Shown: piece after piece, positions 9,213-19,545 of the stretch
How positions within the stretch are numbered: the stretch's first letter is position 1
Layout of the letters: every line of letters starts with the position of its first letter
DNA from: Planktothrix tepida PCC 9214
GTDB taxonomy: Bacteria; Cyanobacteriota; Cyanobacteriia; Cyanobacteriales; Microcoleaceae
Direction of reading: 5' to 3'
DNA length: 64,000 nt
Assembly (NCBI RefSeq): GCF_900009145.1
Contig: NZ_LN889796.1
Location: 155,609 to 219,608, forward strand
Program-made: the position numbers and the translations under genes
Notes under the pieces: model-generated
The model's input: only the letters and a program-made list of their open reading frames with translations
Database searches by the model: none
Told to the model about the DNA's origin: nothing

Positions 9213-11720
9213 TCAAGATTGAAGTTTGGCTTTCGGACGCAAAAACTTCACAATCCCATATAAATCCGGGTCAGTTTTAGCTTCTTCTCGATAACGCGGA
9301 TTAAAATCAATCGCCTGTTCTAAATGTTCAACGGCTAATTCCGTTTGACGTTGTTGAGCATAACTAATGGCTTTATTATAGTAAGCATCCGCATAATCAG
9401 GCTTTAATTCTAAGGCTCGATCTAAACTTTCTAACGCTTCTTTTCCCCGTTTTAACTTAATTAAAACATACCCTCGATAATTCCAAGCTTTAGAATTATC
9501 AGGATCAAATTCAATGGCTTTATCAAAAGATGTCACCGCATCAGAATAACGTTCAATGGCTTGTAACGCCATCCCCCGATTTAACCACGCCACCCCATCT
9601 TCGGGTTTTACTTTCACCGCTTGATCAAAGGCTTCAAAGGCTTCTTGATGTTTTTGTAATTTACCATAAGTTACCCCTAAATCCACCCAAGCTTGATGAT
9701 AATCGGGTTTAATTTCTAAAGCTTTTTTATAGGATGCGATCGCTTCATTTTGTCGTTTTAATCGACTTAAAGCCATACCTCGATTTAGCCAAGCTCGATA
9801 ATCAGTAGGTTGCAATTCTACGACTTGATGAAACGCGCCTAAAGCTTCTTCATAACGTCCTTCTGCAAATAAAACATTTCCCTGCTGAACAAAATCTTCA
9901 ACATTTAAAAACAACTCTGGTTTGTTGGATTTTAACCGATCTAATTGCTCCGTAATCGTTTCAATTTTTTGCATCATTTCTGATACCGCCGATTCGACTA
10001 AATTCGTCGGAGAAATTGCGGCTAATTCCTTGAGAATTTCATCTTTTCTTGTTAAGGCTTCCGACTGCATGGCGACTAATTCTTTGTAAATTCCCGCTTT
10101 TTGAGTATTAGCATCCGCTTGAACTTCTGTTAACTGTTCGGTTAACATCGTGTCAAATTTATCTAATTTCTTAAAGGTAGAATCCTTGCGGGTTTGCAAA
10201 TCTTCTCTTAACTGTTCAATCACCCCATTCACATCTTGATCAAACTTCTCTAACCGTTGGACAATACGTTCTTTTTGGGTTTTCCATCCCGCCTGACTAT
10301 CGGCAATAATCGCAGCATAATCTGCTTCTAATTGTTGTAATCGTTGTAACTTTTCATCCACCTGGCTTTGGACTTGTTGCTGATAGGTTGCGAGTTGGGT
10401 TTCCGCTTGTTGTTCTAACTGTTGAATGCGTTGGAGTTTCTGCTCCATTTGTCCTTGAATTTTACCTTGAGAATCAGAAAGTTTCGTAACGGCATCATTG
10501 CCAAATTTCTCTAAATTTCTCAGTGCTAAATCAATTTGTTCCTGGGCTTTTTGTTCAGATTTAATCCGAACTTCCTCTAATTGCGGTGCGAAATCCGTTT
10601 CATATCGTTCTAAACGCGCAAATACCCGATCTTTTTGGGTTTCCGCCTGTTTTTGCAGTTGGGATAACTCTTGAGCTAATTCGGCTTCAATTTGTTGTAA
10701 ATTCTTGCCAACGGTATTTTTTTGTCCTTGAACATCCGTTTGCCAACTCGATACCGTCTTTTTAAAGTCTGCACTAACTTGTTCTAAGGTTTGGAATAAG
10801 CGATCGCGTTGGTTTTGAACTTGATGTTGTAACTCCGATAATTGTGTGGTTAAAGCCGCTTCTGATTGTTTAAAATGCTCTAAAACTGTATTCTGTTGTT
10901 GATCCGCATCTTTTTGTAATCCTGCCAAATGATTACCGTAATTTGTTCCCAGTTTATCTAAATTTTGTAAGATTACATCCTGTTGATTACTGGCTCGATT
11001 TTGTAACTCTGCTAATTGTTTAGAAAATTCAATTTCTAAGCGATGAATTTCCTGTTCCGCTTCTTGCGCTTCCTGTTGAAACTCTTGGATCGCTTGTTGA
11101 CGAACCTGGGTTAATTCTGTTAACCATTCCCCGATCTGACTGCGATGGTCTCCTAATTCATTCTGGAAATTATCAGCTTCTAAATGTAGATCTTGAGCAA
11201 TTCGATCCGTTTCCTGAATCACCGCTTGCATTTGTCGATTTGCGGCTGCTATTTTTCCTTCTAAATCCCCTAATTCATTGAGATGATTTTTAACAATAAT
11301 GGTGACTTCTCGGACAACAGACCGTCGCAATAACCATAACCCCACCAACGTTGCTGCTAATAATACCCCTAACAGCGCTAATAACAAATTAAACAGCGTC
11401 ATAGTCTGTTTAAAGGCTCGTTGAGCTTCTGCTTGAACCTGTTCTTGTAAACGTTGCTGTTCTCGCAGTTGTTCGAGTTCCTTGCGATCCTTGGGGGACA
11501 GGGTTTCGGTCGGAGTTGTGGGTTTCGGTTCTGGAGACTTAGGCGGTTTAGACTGAGCAACGCTAACTCCCGCCGACAGTAATACTAACGTCAGGATAAC
11601 GCTGCTGCGGGATACCCACGCCAAAAAATCAAGACGCTTATCAGAGATAGCCTCAGCATCAAACCGTTGATACTGTTGCGTGAATAGCTTTGTCTGTTTA
11701 ACCAAGTCCGAGTTCTCCAA
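9213..11720 (-). CDS. Membrane-anchored coiled-coil protein with C-terminal TPR repeats
   Basis: 835 aa. Hydrophobic segments are at about residues 30-52 and 108-130, separated by a Pro-rich stretch (KPPKSPEPKPTTPTETLSP). A very long Gln/Glu-rich coiled coil follows (about 140-590), and then about five TPR units (AWLNRGMALSRLKRQNEAIASYKKALEIKPDY pattern, about 605-815). The layout suggests a membrane-tethered scaffold. No enzyme domain is visible. The gene stands alone on its strand. Confidence 0.65.
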   Translation of the reverse strand: MENSDLVKQTKLFTQQYQRFDAEAISDKRLDFLAWVSRSSVILTLVLLSAGVSVAQSKPPKSPEPKPTTPTETLSPKDRKELEQLREQQRLQEQVQAEAQRAFKQTMTLFNLLLALLGVLLAATLVGLWLLRRSVVREVTIIVKNHLNELGDLEGKIAAANRQMQAVIQETDRIAQDLHLEADNFQNELGDHRSQIGEWLTELTQVRQQAIQEFQQEAQEAEQEIHRLEIEFSKQLAELQNRASNQQDVILQNLDKLGTNYGNHLAGLQKDADQQQNTVLEHFKQSEAALTTQLSELQHQVQNQRDRLFQTLEQVSADFKKTVSSWQTDVQGQKNTVGKNLQQIEAELAQELSQLQKQAETQKDRVFARLERYETDFAPQLEEVRIKSEQKAQEQIDLALRNLEKFGNDAVTKLSDSQGKIQGQMEQKLQRIQQLEQQAETQLATYQQQVQSQVDEKLQRLQQLEADYAAIIADSQAGWKTQKERIVQRLEKFDQDVNGVIEQLREDLQTRKDSTFKKLDKFDTMLTEQLTEVQADANTQKAGIYKELVAMQSEALTRKDEILKELAAISPTNLVESAVSEMMQKIETITEQLDRLKSNKPELFLNVEDFVQQGNVLFAEGRYEEALGAFHQVVELQPTDYRAWLNRGMALSRLKRQNEAIASYKKALEIKPDYHQAWVDLGVTYGKLQKHQEAFEAFDQAVKVKPEDGVAWLNRGMALQAIERYSDAVTSFDKAIEFDPDNSKAWNYRGYVLIKLKRGKEALESLDRALELKPDYADAYYNKAISYAQQRQTELAVEHLEQAIDFNPRYREEAKTDPDLYGIVKFLRPKAKLQS

Positions 11721-11830
11721 CCCATCCTCTATAGTTTGACATATTTCGGGTTTGGGTTGACGGAAAATCAGTTATCAGTTATCAGTGTAAGAGTGAAGTG
11801 CTAATTAACTGTCCACTTCTTGATTGATGA

Positions 11831-12628
11831 CTAATTATTAATTACTGATTTCCGATGACGCAGAAGGGTTAAACTTAATCCAAATAATCCTAATGATAAG
11901 GATACGGCGATGGCTGTGACTAAAATCATGGGTTGCGTCGCTTGGCGAACGGCGATCGCACAAAGTGCCCACATAATTACAAAGGGATAAGCTATTTCAT
12001 CCCGTTCAATGATTAAAATAGCGGCTAATGTTCCCGCAATGACTAATAAAATTGCTGTCCAGAGTTCGGGTGAAATTCCTCCCCCTGTCCATTGCCAAGT
12101 TTCTAAAACTAAAGCGACATTAACAATCGTGGCAACAGTAATCCAAGCAAAATAAATACTAATGGGAATATCGACACACCAGCGTTCCTTTTTGGCAACT
12201 CTAACTTTCCCAATATTTAACCGTAAATATCCCACAATTAAGGAATTTAAAATAGCCAACATTGCCCCTAGGGACAGAAAAAACATTTGATATTGAAATA
12301 AAAATACCCAGATAATCTGGGCAATACAAGCTAAAACAATGGAAAAACCCAATTTTTGTAATCGAGGATTTTCACGGTTTTGAGGTAATCCTTGATAACC
12401 CGCAAACGCAAATAATCCTACATAAATTAAACCCCAAATTGCAAAGGCATAATTAGCCGGAATAATTTTAACATTCCTAAAAATAGTATTAGAAATTTCT
12501 CCAATTGTTAACCCATTAAAAGGAGCTATATTCGCTAATACATTAATTCCGAATGCGGCTAAAATTGCTGTTATATTTGCCCATTGTCTGACCGAGTTAA
12601 AATTAGAGTCCTGAGAATTAGTCTGCAT
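11831..12628 (-). CDS. TspO-like tryptophan-rich sensory membrane protein
   Basis: 265 aa, almost entirely hydrophobic with about eight membrane segments. The region PANYAFAIWGLIYVGLFAFAGYQ and the Trp-rich loops resemble the TspO/MBR group in its extended cyanobacterial form, usually annotated as tryptophan-rich sensory protein. Classic TspO has five helices, so this is the longer relative. Ligand (porphyrin or other) unknown. Confidence 0.6.
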   Translation of the reverse strand: MQTNSQDSNFNSVRQWANITAILAAFGINVLANIAPFNGLTIGEISNTIFRNVKIIPANYAFAIWGLIYVGLFAFAGYQGLPQNRENPRLQKLGFSIVLACIAQIIWVFLFQYQMFFLSLGAMLAILNSLIVGYLRLNIGKVRVAKKERWCVDIPISIYFAWITVATIVNVALVLETWQWTGGGISPELWTAILLVIAGTLAAILIIERDEIAYPFVIMWALCAIAVRQATQPMILVTAIAVSLSLGLFGLSLTLLRHRKSVINN

Positions 12629-12766
12629 TGCTCTTGGAAAATATAGCAGGGAATAGGGAACACGGAACAGGGAACAGGGAACAGCGATTGACTGTAAGCG
12701 GTGAGAGGGTTTGCTGGATTGAGGCCTGTCCTAACTATCATGCGTAGCTTTATAGCAACGGCTCTA

Positions 12767-12803
12767 ACAAAAAAAATTGAGAGACACGATAAATCGCGTC
12801 TCT
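12767..12803 (-). terminator. Rho-independent terminator of the helicase gene
   Basis: Read on the minus strand, an 11-bp stem (AGAGACGCGAT/ATCGTGTCTCT, one G-U pair, 12780-12803) is followed by CAATTTTTTTTG. It lies about 40 nt past the helicase stop. Confidence 0.75.
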
Positions 12804-12843
12804 GAATCTGCTTTAATCGACTTTGAGCCGTTAACGATGAATG

Positions 12844-14247
12844 TTATTCAACGCCTTGAGACACCGAGGGACGAGAAATCCGACGGTTTAATTTAGGTTT
12901 AGAAGTCACTAATTGAGCTTCTTCCTCCGGAGCATCAAAGTCAGAATCTAGCCAACTGGGACGAGTTTGATCGTAGGCCAGTTGTAAGGCGGCGGCGGCG
13001 ATCGCATGAGGATCGTATTCCTCACCCAATTGCGCCACAATCGGCAAGAAAGATGCCACCCGTTCACCGGATAACGCTTCCCGCACCCGTCCTTGCAGAC
13101 GTTCAATATAACGGGCTTCAATTTGCGAGCGCTTAGGAATGGATAACACCGTAAAGTTATGGCGCAAATGACGCTCGATTAACCGCAGTTTCCGGCGATC
13201 AATCGGTTGAATCAGCGTAATCGCAATCCCATCCCGTCCGGCGCGACCTGTCCGACCAATGCGGTGAACATAACTTTCCGCGTTATCGGGTAAATCGTAG
13301 TTAATGACGTGGGTAAGATGATCCACATCTAATCCTCGTGCTGCAATGTCGGTAGCCACAATCCACCGCACTTGACGACGGCGGAAGCGTTGCAGCAGTC
13401 GTTCCCGTTGGGCTTGGTTCAAGTTGCCATGATATTCATCCACACTATGACCCGCCGATTGCAGGAATGTGGTTAATTCCGCAGCGGCTTGTTTTGTGCG
13501 GACAAAAATAATCGCCGATTCTGGATCTTCTAATTCTAAAATCGGTTGCAACGCCCGGGCTTTTGACCAGCCACGCGGGGCCATATAAGCACGCTGTTCA
13601 ATGCGTTTGGGAGTGGCTTTGGGATTTTCGGCTTTAATGGTGACTGGATTTTTCAGGAATTTCTTCACCAGTTTCCAAATCGAAGGCTCCATCGTCGCAG
13701 AGAAAAACGCCGTTTGACGTTCTTCCGCTACAGATTCAAGAATTTTTTCCACATCTTGAATAAAGCCCATGCTTAACATTTCATCGGCTTCATCCAACAC
13801 TAACCACTTAATCCGGTTTAATTTTAGATCGCCGCGATTGAGTAAATCTAAAATCCGTCCCGGTGTCCCCACCACAATTTGAACGCCTTGTTGTAAGCGT
13901 TGAATTTGTCGCTCAATGGACTGACCGCCGTATACGGTTAACACATACAAGCTGCGATCATCGGTCATTTTCCGAATCGCTTCTTTAACTTGCATGGCCA
14001 ACTCACGAGTTGGGGTCAGGATTAACGCTTGTACGCCTTTCGCACTTGTGTCTAGTTGCTCCAGAATGGGCAATGAGAAGGCGGCTGTTTTGCCCGTCCC
14101 GGTTTGAGCCAGTCCCACCACATCACGTCCAGACAATATATGGGGAATTGCTTCGACTTGAATGGCGGTTGGTTCAGTAAAGCCTATTGTTTCCAGATAA
14201 CTCGCTCGTTCTTCGGAAATTCCTAAGCTTGCAAAAGATGGACTCAT
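12844..14247 (-). CDS. crhR: DEAD-box RNA helicase, CrhR-like
   Basis: ATP-dependent RNA helicase of 467 aa. Motifs in order: Q motif (GFTEPTAIQ), I AQTGTGKT, Ia PTRELA, GG and TPGR, II DEAD, III SAT, IV/V IIFVRTK and ARGLDVDHLTHVINYD, VI HRIGRTGRAG. The C-terminal extension matches the length of cyanobacterial CrhR, which unwinds and anneals RNA and is induced by cold and redox state in Synechocystis. A long untranslated leader precedes it, fitting cold-regulated control. The assignment to CrhR rather than another DEAD-box paralogue rests on length and overall sequence. Confidence 0.8.
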   Translation of the reverse strand: MSPSFASLGISEERASYLETIGFTEPTAIQVEAIPHILSGRDVVGLAQTGTGKTAAFSLPILEQLDTSAKGVQALILTPTRELAMQVKEAIRKMTDDRSLYVLTVYGGQSIERQIQRLQQGVQIVVGTPGRILDLLNRGDLKLNRIKWLVLDEADEMLSMGFIQDVEKILESVAEERQTAFFSATMEPSIWKLVKKFLKNPVTIKAENPKATPKRIEQRAYMAPRGWSKARALQPILELEDPESAIIFVRTKQAAAELTTFLQSAGHSVDEYHGNLNQAQRERLLQRFRRRQVRWIVATDIAARGLDVDHLTHVINYDLPDNAESYVHRIGRTGRAGRDGIAITLIQPIDRRKLRLIERHLRHNFTVLSIPKRSQIEARYIERLQGRVREALSGERVASFLPIVAQLGEEYDPHAIAAAALQLAYDQTRPSWLDSDFDAPEEEAQLVTSKPKLNRRISRPSVSQGVE

Positions 14248-14582
14248 TAATTCTCCTGTCTATGTGTTTTAGCCCGGTTCCTTCCATTGCCCTATTCAAT
14301 CGAGACACTTGTACTCTGATGCAGAGGTTTATTGGTTTTGCTATAACGCTTGACGTAGCTCTCTACAGAAGTCGAGTTACGTTGTCTCAGGGGCATCTTG
14401 GAACCTAATTACATTCCAAGGTCTTCAAAGTTCCTGAAGTCACTCTTAGTCACAACCTTTGGGGTTGTCTAGTCAATCAGACCCTTTAATAGACCATCTC
14501 TCTCTAGGATAACGCTTAATATTCAGAAACATTACAACAAATTTCTTAAAATTTGCCGCGTTTTCTTTAAATTGGCTGACGG
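14248..14582. other. Upstream region / probable long 5' leader of the CrhR-like gene
   Basis: About 335 nt between rimO and the helicase, both on the minus strand. It contains a small hairpin (ACAACC...GGTTGT, about 14453-14470) and an AT-rich part toward rimO (14510-14575) where a promoter would be expected. No gene is visible. Confidence 0.4.
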
Positions 14583-14600
14583 TTGAGGGTTAACCCTCAA
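14583..14600. terminator. Perfect 18-bp palindrome just past rimO
   Basis: TTGAGGGTTAACCCTCAA starts 9 nt beyond the rimO stop on the minus strand. It can fold into a strong hairpin but has no T run, so it is a possible terminator or 3'-end protector. Confidence 0.4.
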
Positions 14601-14608
14601 TTGACAAC

Positions 14609-15925
14609 CTATTCTAAGACGTACCCATAGAGATCATAAATATCGGCGTCGGTGATTTGGACTTTGATCAGTGAACCTAAACGAGCCTCGCCTTCAATAT
14701 AGACTAACCCGTCTACTTCCGGGGCGAAACGGGATGAACGACCGATGAGTTCCCCGGTTTGCGGCTGTTGTTGTTCAATGAGAACATCCACCACCTGTCC
14801 GATAGATTTTTGATTTTGTTTCAAGGAAATGGGTTGCTGTACCTGCATTAAGGCATCCCGACGCGCATCCATAACCTCTTGTGGCAGTTGATTGGGTAAC
14901 TGATAAGCCGGGGTTCCTTCTTCGGGAGAGAAGGTAAACACGCCAACGTGATCAAATTCGTGACGTTGCACAAATTCGCGGAGGTGTTCAAAATGCTCCT
15001 CAGTTTCCCCTGGAAAGCCAACAATAAAGGTGGTACGCAGTACCGCATCTGGGATGGCGGTTTTCAGTTTTTCAATAATCTGATCGTTGACTCGTCCTTG
15101 CCAAGGACGGTTCATCGCCCGTAACACATCGGGGTGTGAATGTTGTAGCGGTAAATCTAAATAAGGTAAAACGTTCGGGGTGTCTTGAATTGCTGCAATT
15201 ACTTTTGGGGTTAGCCCCGTTGGATAGGCATAGTGCATCCGTATCCAGGGAATATCAACTTTTCCTAATGCCCTTAATAATTCTGCCAGTTTGGGTTCAC
15301 CGTAGAGATCCAGTCCGTAGTTGGTGGTAATTTGGGAAATGAGTATTATTTCCTGAACCCCTTGATCGGCTAATTGTTGGGCTTCAGTAACAATTGATTC
15401 TATAGTACGCGATCGCTGGTTTCCGCGCAAGTGGGGAATAATACAAAAGGCGCAGCGATAGTCACAGCCTTCTGCAACTCGCAAATAGGCAACCCCTTCA
15501 CTGGTGGTGCGGTAGCGAGGAACGGTTTCATCGGCAATATAGGTGGGTTCAGCCGAAATTTCGGTGACTCGTTCTCCTTGTTCGACCCGTTTGATGACAT
15601 CGACAATTTTATGATAATCTCCAGTTCCCACAACAGCGACAGCTTCCGGGAGTTCGTCTAACAGTTGTTCTTGGAAGTGCTGCGCCATACAGCCTGTGAT
15701 CACAATTTTTTTCTTGGCATCTGCTAATTCTACTAAGGTGCGAACGGATTCTTCCCGCGCGGCTTCAATAAAACTACAGGTATTTACAATAACGTAATCG
15801 GCTAATTCTTCGTTAGAATCGACTTGATAGCCTGCTTGTACCAGTAAACCGAGGATATGTTCGGAGTCAATGCGATTTTTTTCGCAACCAAGGTGAGAGA
15901 TCGCAATCGTTGGCTGAGTTGCCAT
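14609..15925 (-). CDS. rimO: Ribosomal protein S12 methylthiotransferase RimO
   Basis: Radical-SAM enzyme that adds a methylthio group to the conserved Asp of ribosomal protein S12. 438 aa, the family length. N-terminal UPF0004 domain with cluster cysteines ([25 protein letters not shown]), then the radical-SAM CxxxCxxC in [12 protein letters not shown], then a C-terminal TRAM domain ([12 protein letters not shown]). The CEKNRIDSE start separates it from MiaB. Housekeeping gene. Confidence 0.92.
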   Translation of the reverse strand: MATQPTIAISHLGCEKNRIDSEHILGLLVQAGYQVDSNEELADYVIVNTCSFIEAAREESVRTLVELADAKKKIVITGCMAQHFQEQLLDELPEAVAVVGTGDYHKIVDVIKRVEQGERVTEISAEPTYIADETVPRYRTTSEGVAYLRVAEGCDYRCAFCIIPHLRGNQRSRTIESIVTEAQQLADQGVQEIILISQITTNYGLDLYGEPKLAELLRALGKVDIPWIRMHYAYPTGLTPKVIAAIQDTPNVLPYLDLPLQHSHPDVLRAMNRPWQGRVNDQIIEKLKTAIPDAVLRTTFIVGFPGETEEHFEHLREFVQRHEFDHVGVFTFSPEEGTPAYQLPNQLPQEVMDARRDALMQVQQPISLKQNQKSIGQVVDVLIEQQQPQTGELIGRSSRFAPEVDGLVYIEGEARLGSLIKVQITDADIYDLYGYVLE

Positions 15926-16019
15926 TCTAATAAAATTCTATCTAAAGATTACACAACCAGGCTTATATTATACCACATCTTTTAATTGTTTACTCAAACT
16001 GTCATCAACATTATAATTC

Positions 16020-16050
16020 GTAGGGTGTGTAAGCGCAGCGCACGCACCCC
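16020..16050. repeat. Intergenic palindromic repeat (GGGTGTGT...ACGCACCC)
   Basis: A roughly 27-nt imperfect hairpin (GGGTGTGTAAGCG-CAG-CGCACGCACCC, 16023-16049). A variant of the same theme (GCGTGCG-GTTC-GCTTACACAAC) is near 47124-47145. It is a dispersed cyanobacterial intergenic element. No gene is seen in 15926-16194. Confidence 0.5.
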
Positions 16051-16194
16051 TAGAGAGATTAACTTGAAAGGTTTAAGAAATATACCCGAAATCCACTTAG
16101 GAGAATACTTGCACGGGGGAATAAATTACTTCTCTGGACGGATGACATCAATCAACTCTTTCTCCAAAGATAGATTTATGAGTTAGGCTTGATT

Positions 16195-16416
16195 ATGCGT
16201 TGTCTATTCTGTCCTTATCAATTACATCAAGATAAAACCGCAGCGTTCCAACAGATTACCGATATTATTCATCTCCTTGATTCCGCGCAAGATGCCTCGG
16301 AAGATGCCACGGCGAACCATTTAATTAATGAAGCAGTTGATCGGTTATATGATCTGAGAATCCATACTAATAATTCAGGAACCTGTGTGGAACAGTGTTC
16401 TCTTTGTCCCTATTAA
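16195..16416 (+). CDS. Small protein with CxxC motifs at both ends
   Basis: 73 aa from the ATG at 16195; the open frame begins two codons earlier at a TTG. It starts MRCLFCPYQ and ends CVEQCSLCPY, with a helical middle. The paired CxxC motifs could bind zinc or form disulfides, which is inference. No named family is recognised. Short conserved proteins of this kind are common in cyanobacteria. Confidence 0.55.
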   Translation: MRCLFCPYQLHQDKTAAFQQITDIIHLLDSAQDASEDATANHLINEAVDRLYDLRIHTNNSGTCVEQCSLCPY

Positions 16417-16572
16417 AATATATTCTTCCTCCTGATAATATCAATCACTGCTTTCGGTGGCTTTCAACGGAATGCAGTAGGTTTTTGATTATTTTTGCTA
16501 ATATAGAGAAATTGAAATTGACTAGGCGATCGCATTTTTAGCGATATTTTCTCAAAAATCAGGAGGTTTAGT

Positions 16573-17175
16573 GTGTTTTTCAACCGACTTTTATTACTCG
16601 CAACTGTTTTATCTTTAGGTGTGGTTGTCCCTGCACCCGTCAACGCGCAATCTGTTCGCGAACCCCAATTACAATTATCTCAACAATCGGTTCCTGAGCA
16701 GAAACGTCAACTCATCAAGGAATTAATTGAACTGACAGGCGGTGAACAAATGTTTCGCAATGTCAGCCAAATTACCTCTGCACAAATGCAACAAGAGATT
16801 AATGGAATTTTACAATCGATTATTCCTGAATCATCAGGGATTTCGGAAGCCAAGAAAGAAGAAATGATTAATAAAATCAATCAAGATATGAATCGCATTG
16901 TTACCCAATTTAATCAGCGATTAATGGAAGAGCTTGATTTTAATAAAATTATGGAAACAGTTTATTATCCCCTTTATGATAAATATTTTACCGAAGAAGA
17001 TTTGCAAGCGATGATTGATTTCTATAAAACCCCAACGGGTCAAAAAACAATTAGTGTGATGCCAGAGTTATTGGTAGAATCGATGCAACGAGTCTCTCAA
17101 ATTATTCAACCTCAAGCCATTCAAATTTTTAAAGAAATATTTGAACAAGAAGTCGAGCGTTTTAATTCCAAATAA
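16573..17175 (+). CDS. Secreted DUF2059-domain protein
   Basis: 200 aa beginning with GTG preceded by AGGAGG. A signal peptide is clear (hydrophobic residues 5-22, cleavage after VNAQ). The C-terminal half (YYPLYDKYFTEEDLQAMIDFYKTPTGQKTISVMPEL) is the DUF2059 signature. These are periplasmic helical proteins of unknown function. Confidence 0.75.
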   Translation: MFFNRLLLLATVLSLGVVVPAPVNAQSVREPQLQLSQQSVPEQKRQLIKELIELTGGEQMFRNVSQITSAQMQQEINGILQSIIPESSGISEAKKEEMINKINQDMNRIVTQFNQRLMEELDFNKIMETVYYPLYDKYFTEEDLQAMIDFYKTPTGQKTISVMPELLVESMQRVSQIIQPQAIQIFKEIFEQEVERFNSK

Positions 17176-17337
17176 GCGGAATATTGATTAAAGGGACTGT
17201 TATGGTTGGTATGGGGTTCATCTTTTGATGAACGGGTCATCGGATACAGATGGAAACCCGGGTTTCTCTTAGAGAAGCAAGATACATTTTAAACAAAGTA
17301 TACTTAAGGTGGGATAGCCAGCCAGAAACAAAGACCT

Positions 17338-18825
17338 ATGAATTCCTTATTTTTGAGATTTGCAACATTTGGACTGTTCTCTGTTGGAGCCTTGATTTAT
17401 GTCCCGGTTGCCAACGCCAGTTTATCAAAAACAATTTCGATTTTACCTCAATCCTCAGTTCCCTCTGCCGATTTTATCTCCAATTCAGGTGATTCCCGCC
17501 TTATTTTGGCTCAAGATGCAACGGAAGAAGAAACCAATATTCATGTGTATGAAAAGGCTAGTCCGGCTGTCGTTTCCATCGATACGGAAAAAACCAATGG
17601 CAGTGGAACGATTATTAGTCCCGATGGTTTAGTGTTAACGAATGCCCATGTTGTCTCTAGTGGCGGAACTGTCACCGTTACCTTAGCCGATGGCCGTAAG
17701 TTAGAAGCGGATGTCATAGCTTTTGGAGAAGATGGACTTGATTTAGCGGTTGTGAAAATTCGCAATGGGAGCAATTTACCGACTATTCCTATCGCTAGTC
17801 CGAATTCGGTGAAAGTCGGTCAACGGGCCTTTGCTATTGGTAACCCCTTTGGTCAATTCCAAAACACCTTAACGGTGGGAATTGTTAGCCGCCTGGATAA
17901 AGAGCGGAATTTAATTCAAACCGATGCCGCCATTAATCCCGGTAATTCGGGTGGCCCCTTACTCAACAGTGCTGGGGAATTAATTGGGGTGAATACAGCG
18001 ATTTTTACACGGGGTCAAGGGGGGGGTAATATTGGCATTGGTTTTGCGATTTCCGTTGATAAAGTCCCCCCATTTTTGCAAGCTGTTCGAGAGGGACGGG
18101 CACCTCGCACCGCTCCACCAGAAACTCCGGCTTTTGAAACTCAAAATGCTAAACAAATTGAATTAAACGGCCCGGAAGTTACAGATACCTTGAAACAAGG
18201 AGATAAAGTTTTACCCGTTGATAATAGTTTTTATCATGTTTATGCTTTTACGGGAAAAGCGGGTCAACAAGTCACTATTGAAATGAATAGTAAGGAGGTT
18301 GATTCCTATTTAATTTTGTTAAGTGAAGATGGAAGTGAATTAGCTCAAGATGATGATAGTGGGGGAGAGAAAAATGCCAAAATTAGTATCACTTTACCGA
18401 CGGATGGGACTTATATTTTATTAGTCAATTCCTACGAAGCGGGAGAATCGGGTTCTTATCGTTTAAAGTTGAAAGCAACTGCATTTTCACCCAATGATCC
18501 TACAAAAGGTCTGATTTTAAATCAAGAAGGAGAATTAGAAAATAAAGACTCGGTATTATCATCCGATGGCAGTTTGTATGACGAATATACCTTTGATGGA
18601 CAGCAAGGTCAGTCTATTTTGATTCGTTTGGAAAGTCGGGATTTTGATCCCTATTTAGCATTATTTGACCCCCAGGGAAACTTAATTGCTGAAAATGATG
18701 ATGCGAGTCGGTCAGAGAAAAACTCATCCATTCGAGTTACATTACCTGCAACGGGTCGGTATCGTGTAGTTGTCAATGCTTATGATAAAACGGGTCGAGG
18801 TCAATATTTATTAACGGTTCGTTAA
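17338..18825 (+). CDS. Secreted trypsin-like serine protease with two PPC domains
   Basis: 495 aa with a signal peptide (cleaved near VANA). The trypsin-like domain (about residues 65-240) has the HtrA-type triad: His in TNAHVVSSG, Asp in DLAVVKI, Ser in NPGNSGGPL. In place of PDZ domains, two pre-peptidase C-terminal (PPC) beta-sandwich modules follow (about 280-375 and 400-495). It is therefore a DegP-like catalytic domain with a different C-terminus. The next gene encodes a lone PPC module very like the second one here. Likely periplasmic or outer surface. Confidence 0.8.
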   Translation: MNSLFLRFATFGLFSVGALIYVPVANASLSKTISILPQSSVPSADFISNSGDSRLILAQDATEEETNIHVYEKASPAVVSIDTEKTNGSGTIISPDGLVLTNAHVVSSGGTVTVTLADGRKLEADVIAFGEDGLDLAVVKIRNGSNLPTIPIASPNSVKVGQRAFAIGNPFGQFQNTLTVGIVSRLDKERNLIQTDAAINPGNSGGPLLNSAGELIGVNTAIFTRGQGGGNIGIGFAISVDKVPPFLQAVREGRAPRTAPPETPAFETQNAKQIELNGPEVTDTLKQGDKVLPVDNSFYHVYAFTGKAGQQVTIEMNSKEVDSYLILLSEDGSELAQDDDSGGEKNAKISITLPTDGTYILLVNSYEAGESGSYRLKLKATAFSPNDPTKGLILNQEGELENKDSVLSSDGSLYDEYTFDGQQGQSILIRLESRDFDPYLALFDPQGNLIAENDDASRSEKNSSIRVTLPATGRYRVVVNAYDKTGRGQYLLTVR

Positions 18826-18930
18826 CTCCTGCATGATTCTATCTCAAGTCATCACCCAAATAGGGGGGATTGACATAGACTAATGCTGAGGTGAAATCTG
18901 GTTCTGTTCCCCGCTACGCTGAGGTTTTTT

Positions 18931-19509
18931 ATGCAAAAAATGTTAATTTGGACAACAACAATGGGTGTATTGGTTTTCCTTCAAACACCATTGTTGAATG
19001 TTCTGAATATTTCTAAAATTGAACCCTGGAGAGGGTTAATACCTGAAAACGTTTTAGCTCAGGAAACACCGACTCCCCAGCCTTCAGTAAGTCCGAGTCC
19101 TGTACCGGAGGTTGAAGAAACACCTGCACCCAACCCAACCCCAACTCCTCAACCGTCTCCTACTGAAACACCTCCGACACCGACTCCTAATCCAATATTG
19201 TTAGATAAGCAAGGGGAATTGCAGGAAGGAGATAAGGTTTTACCTTCGGATAAAAGTTTGTATGATGAATACACCTTTGAAGGACAACAAGGTCAACAAG
19301 TTACGATTTCTTTAGAAAGTTCTGAGTTTGATACTTATCTAGCGGTTTATACCCCAGACAATCAATTACTGCAAGAACATGATGATATTAATCAAAATAA
19401 TTCCAATTCTCAAATTACAGTTACGTTACCGAAAACAGGAACCTATCGGGTGATTGTTAATGCCTATGATAGCAAAGGAAAAGGAAAGTATTTGCTTAAA
19501 GTTCAGTAA
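18931..19509 (+). CDS. Secreted Pro-rich protein with one PPC domain
   Basis: 192 aa: signal sequence, a Pro/Thr-rich linker (PTPQPSVSPSPVPEVEETPA), then one PPC module (about residues 95-192: LYDEYTFEGQQGQQVTISLE, VTLPKTGTYRVIVNAYDSKG). The module is closely similar to the last PPC module of the upstream protease, so the two are probably related by duplication. No catalytic domain is present; the role is unknown. Confidence 0.65.
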   Translation: MQKMLIWTTTMGVLVFLQTPLLNVLNISKIEPWRGLIPENVLAQETPTPQPSVSPSPVPEVEETPAPNPTPTPQPSPTETPPTPTPNPILLDKQGELQEGDKVLPSDKSLYDEYTFEGQQGQQVTISLESSEFDTYLAVYTPDNQLLQEHDDINQNNSNSQITVTLPKTGTYRVIVNAYDSKGKGKYLLKVQ

Positions 19510-19514
19510 AATTT

Positions 19515-19545
19515 AGAGACGTGCAAAGGCGCGTCTCTTCTTCTT
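19515..19545 (+). terminator. Rho-independent terminator
   Basis: Stem AGAGACGTGC / GCGCGTCTCT with loop AAAG (19515-19538), followed by a T-rich tract, right after the PPC gene stop. Confidence 0.7.

Noticed and set aside
17250-17492. 80-codon frame overlapping the protease start
   Set aside because: Out of phase with the clear signal peptide of the protease; shadow frame.
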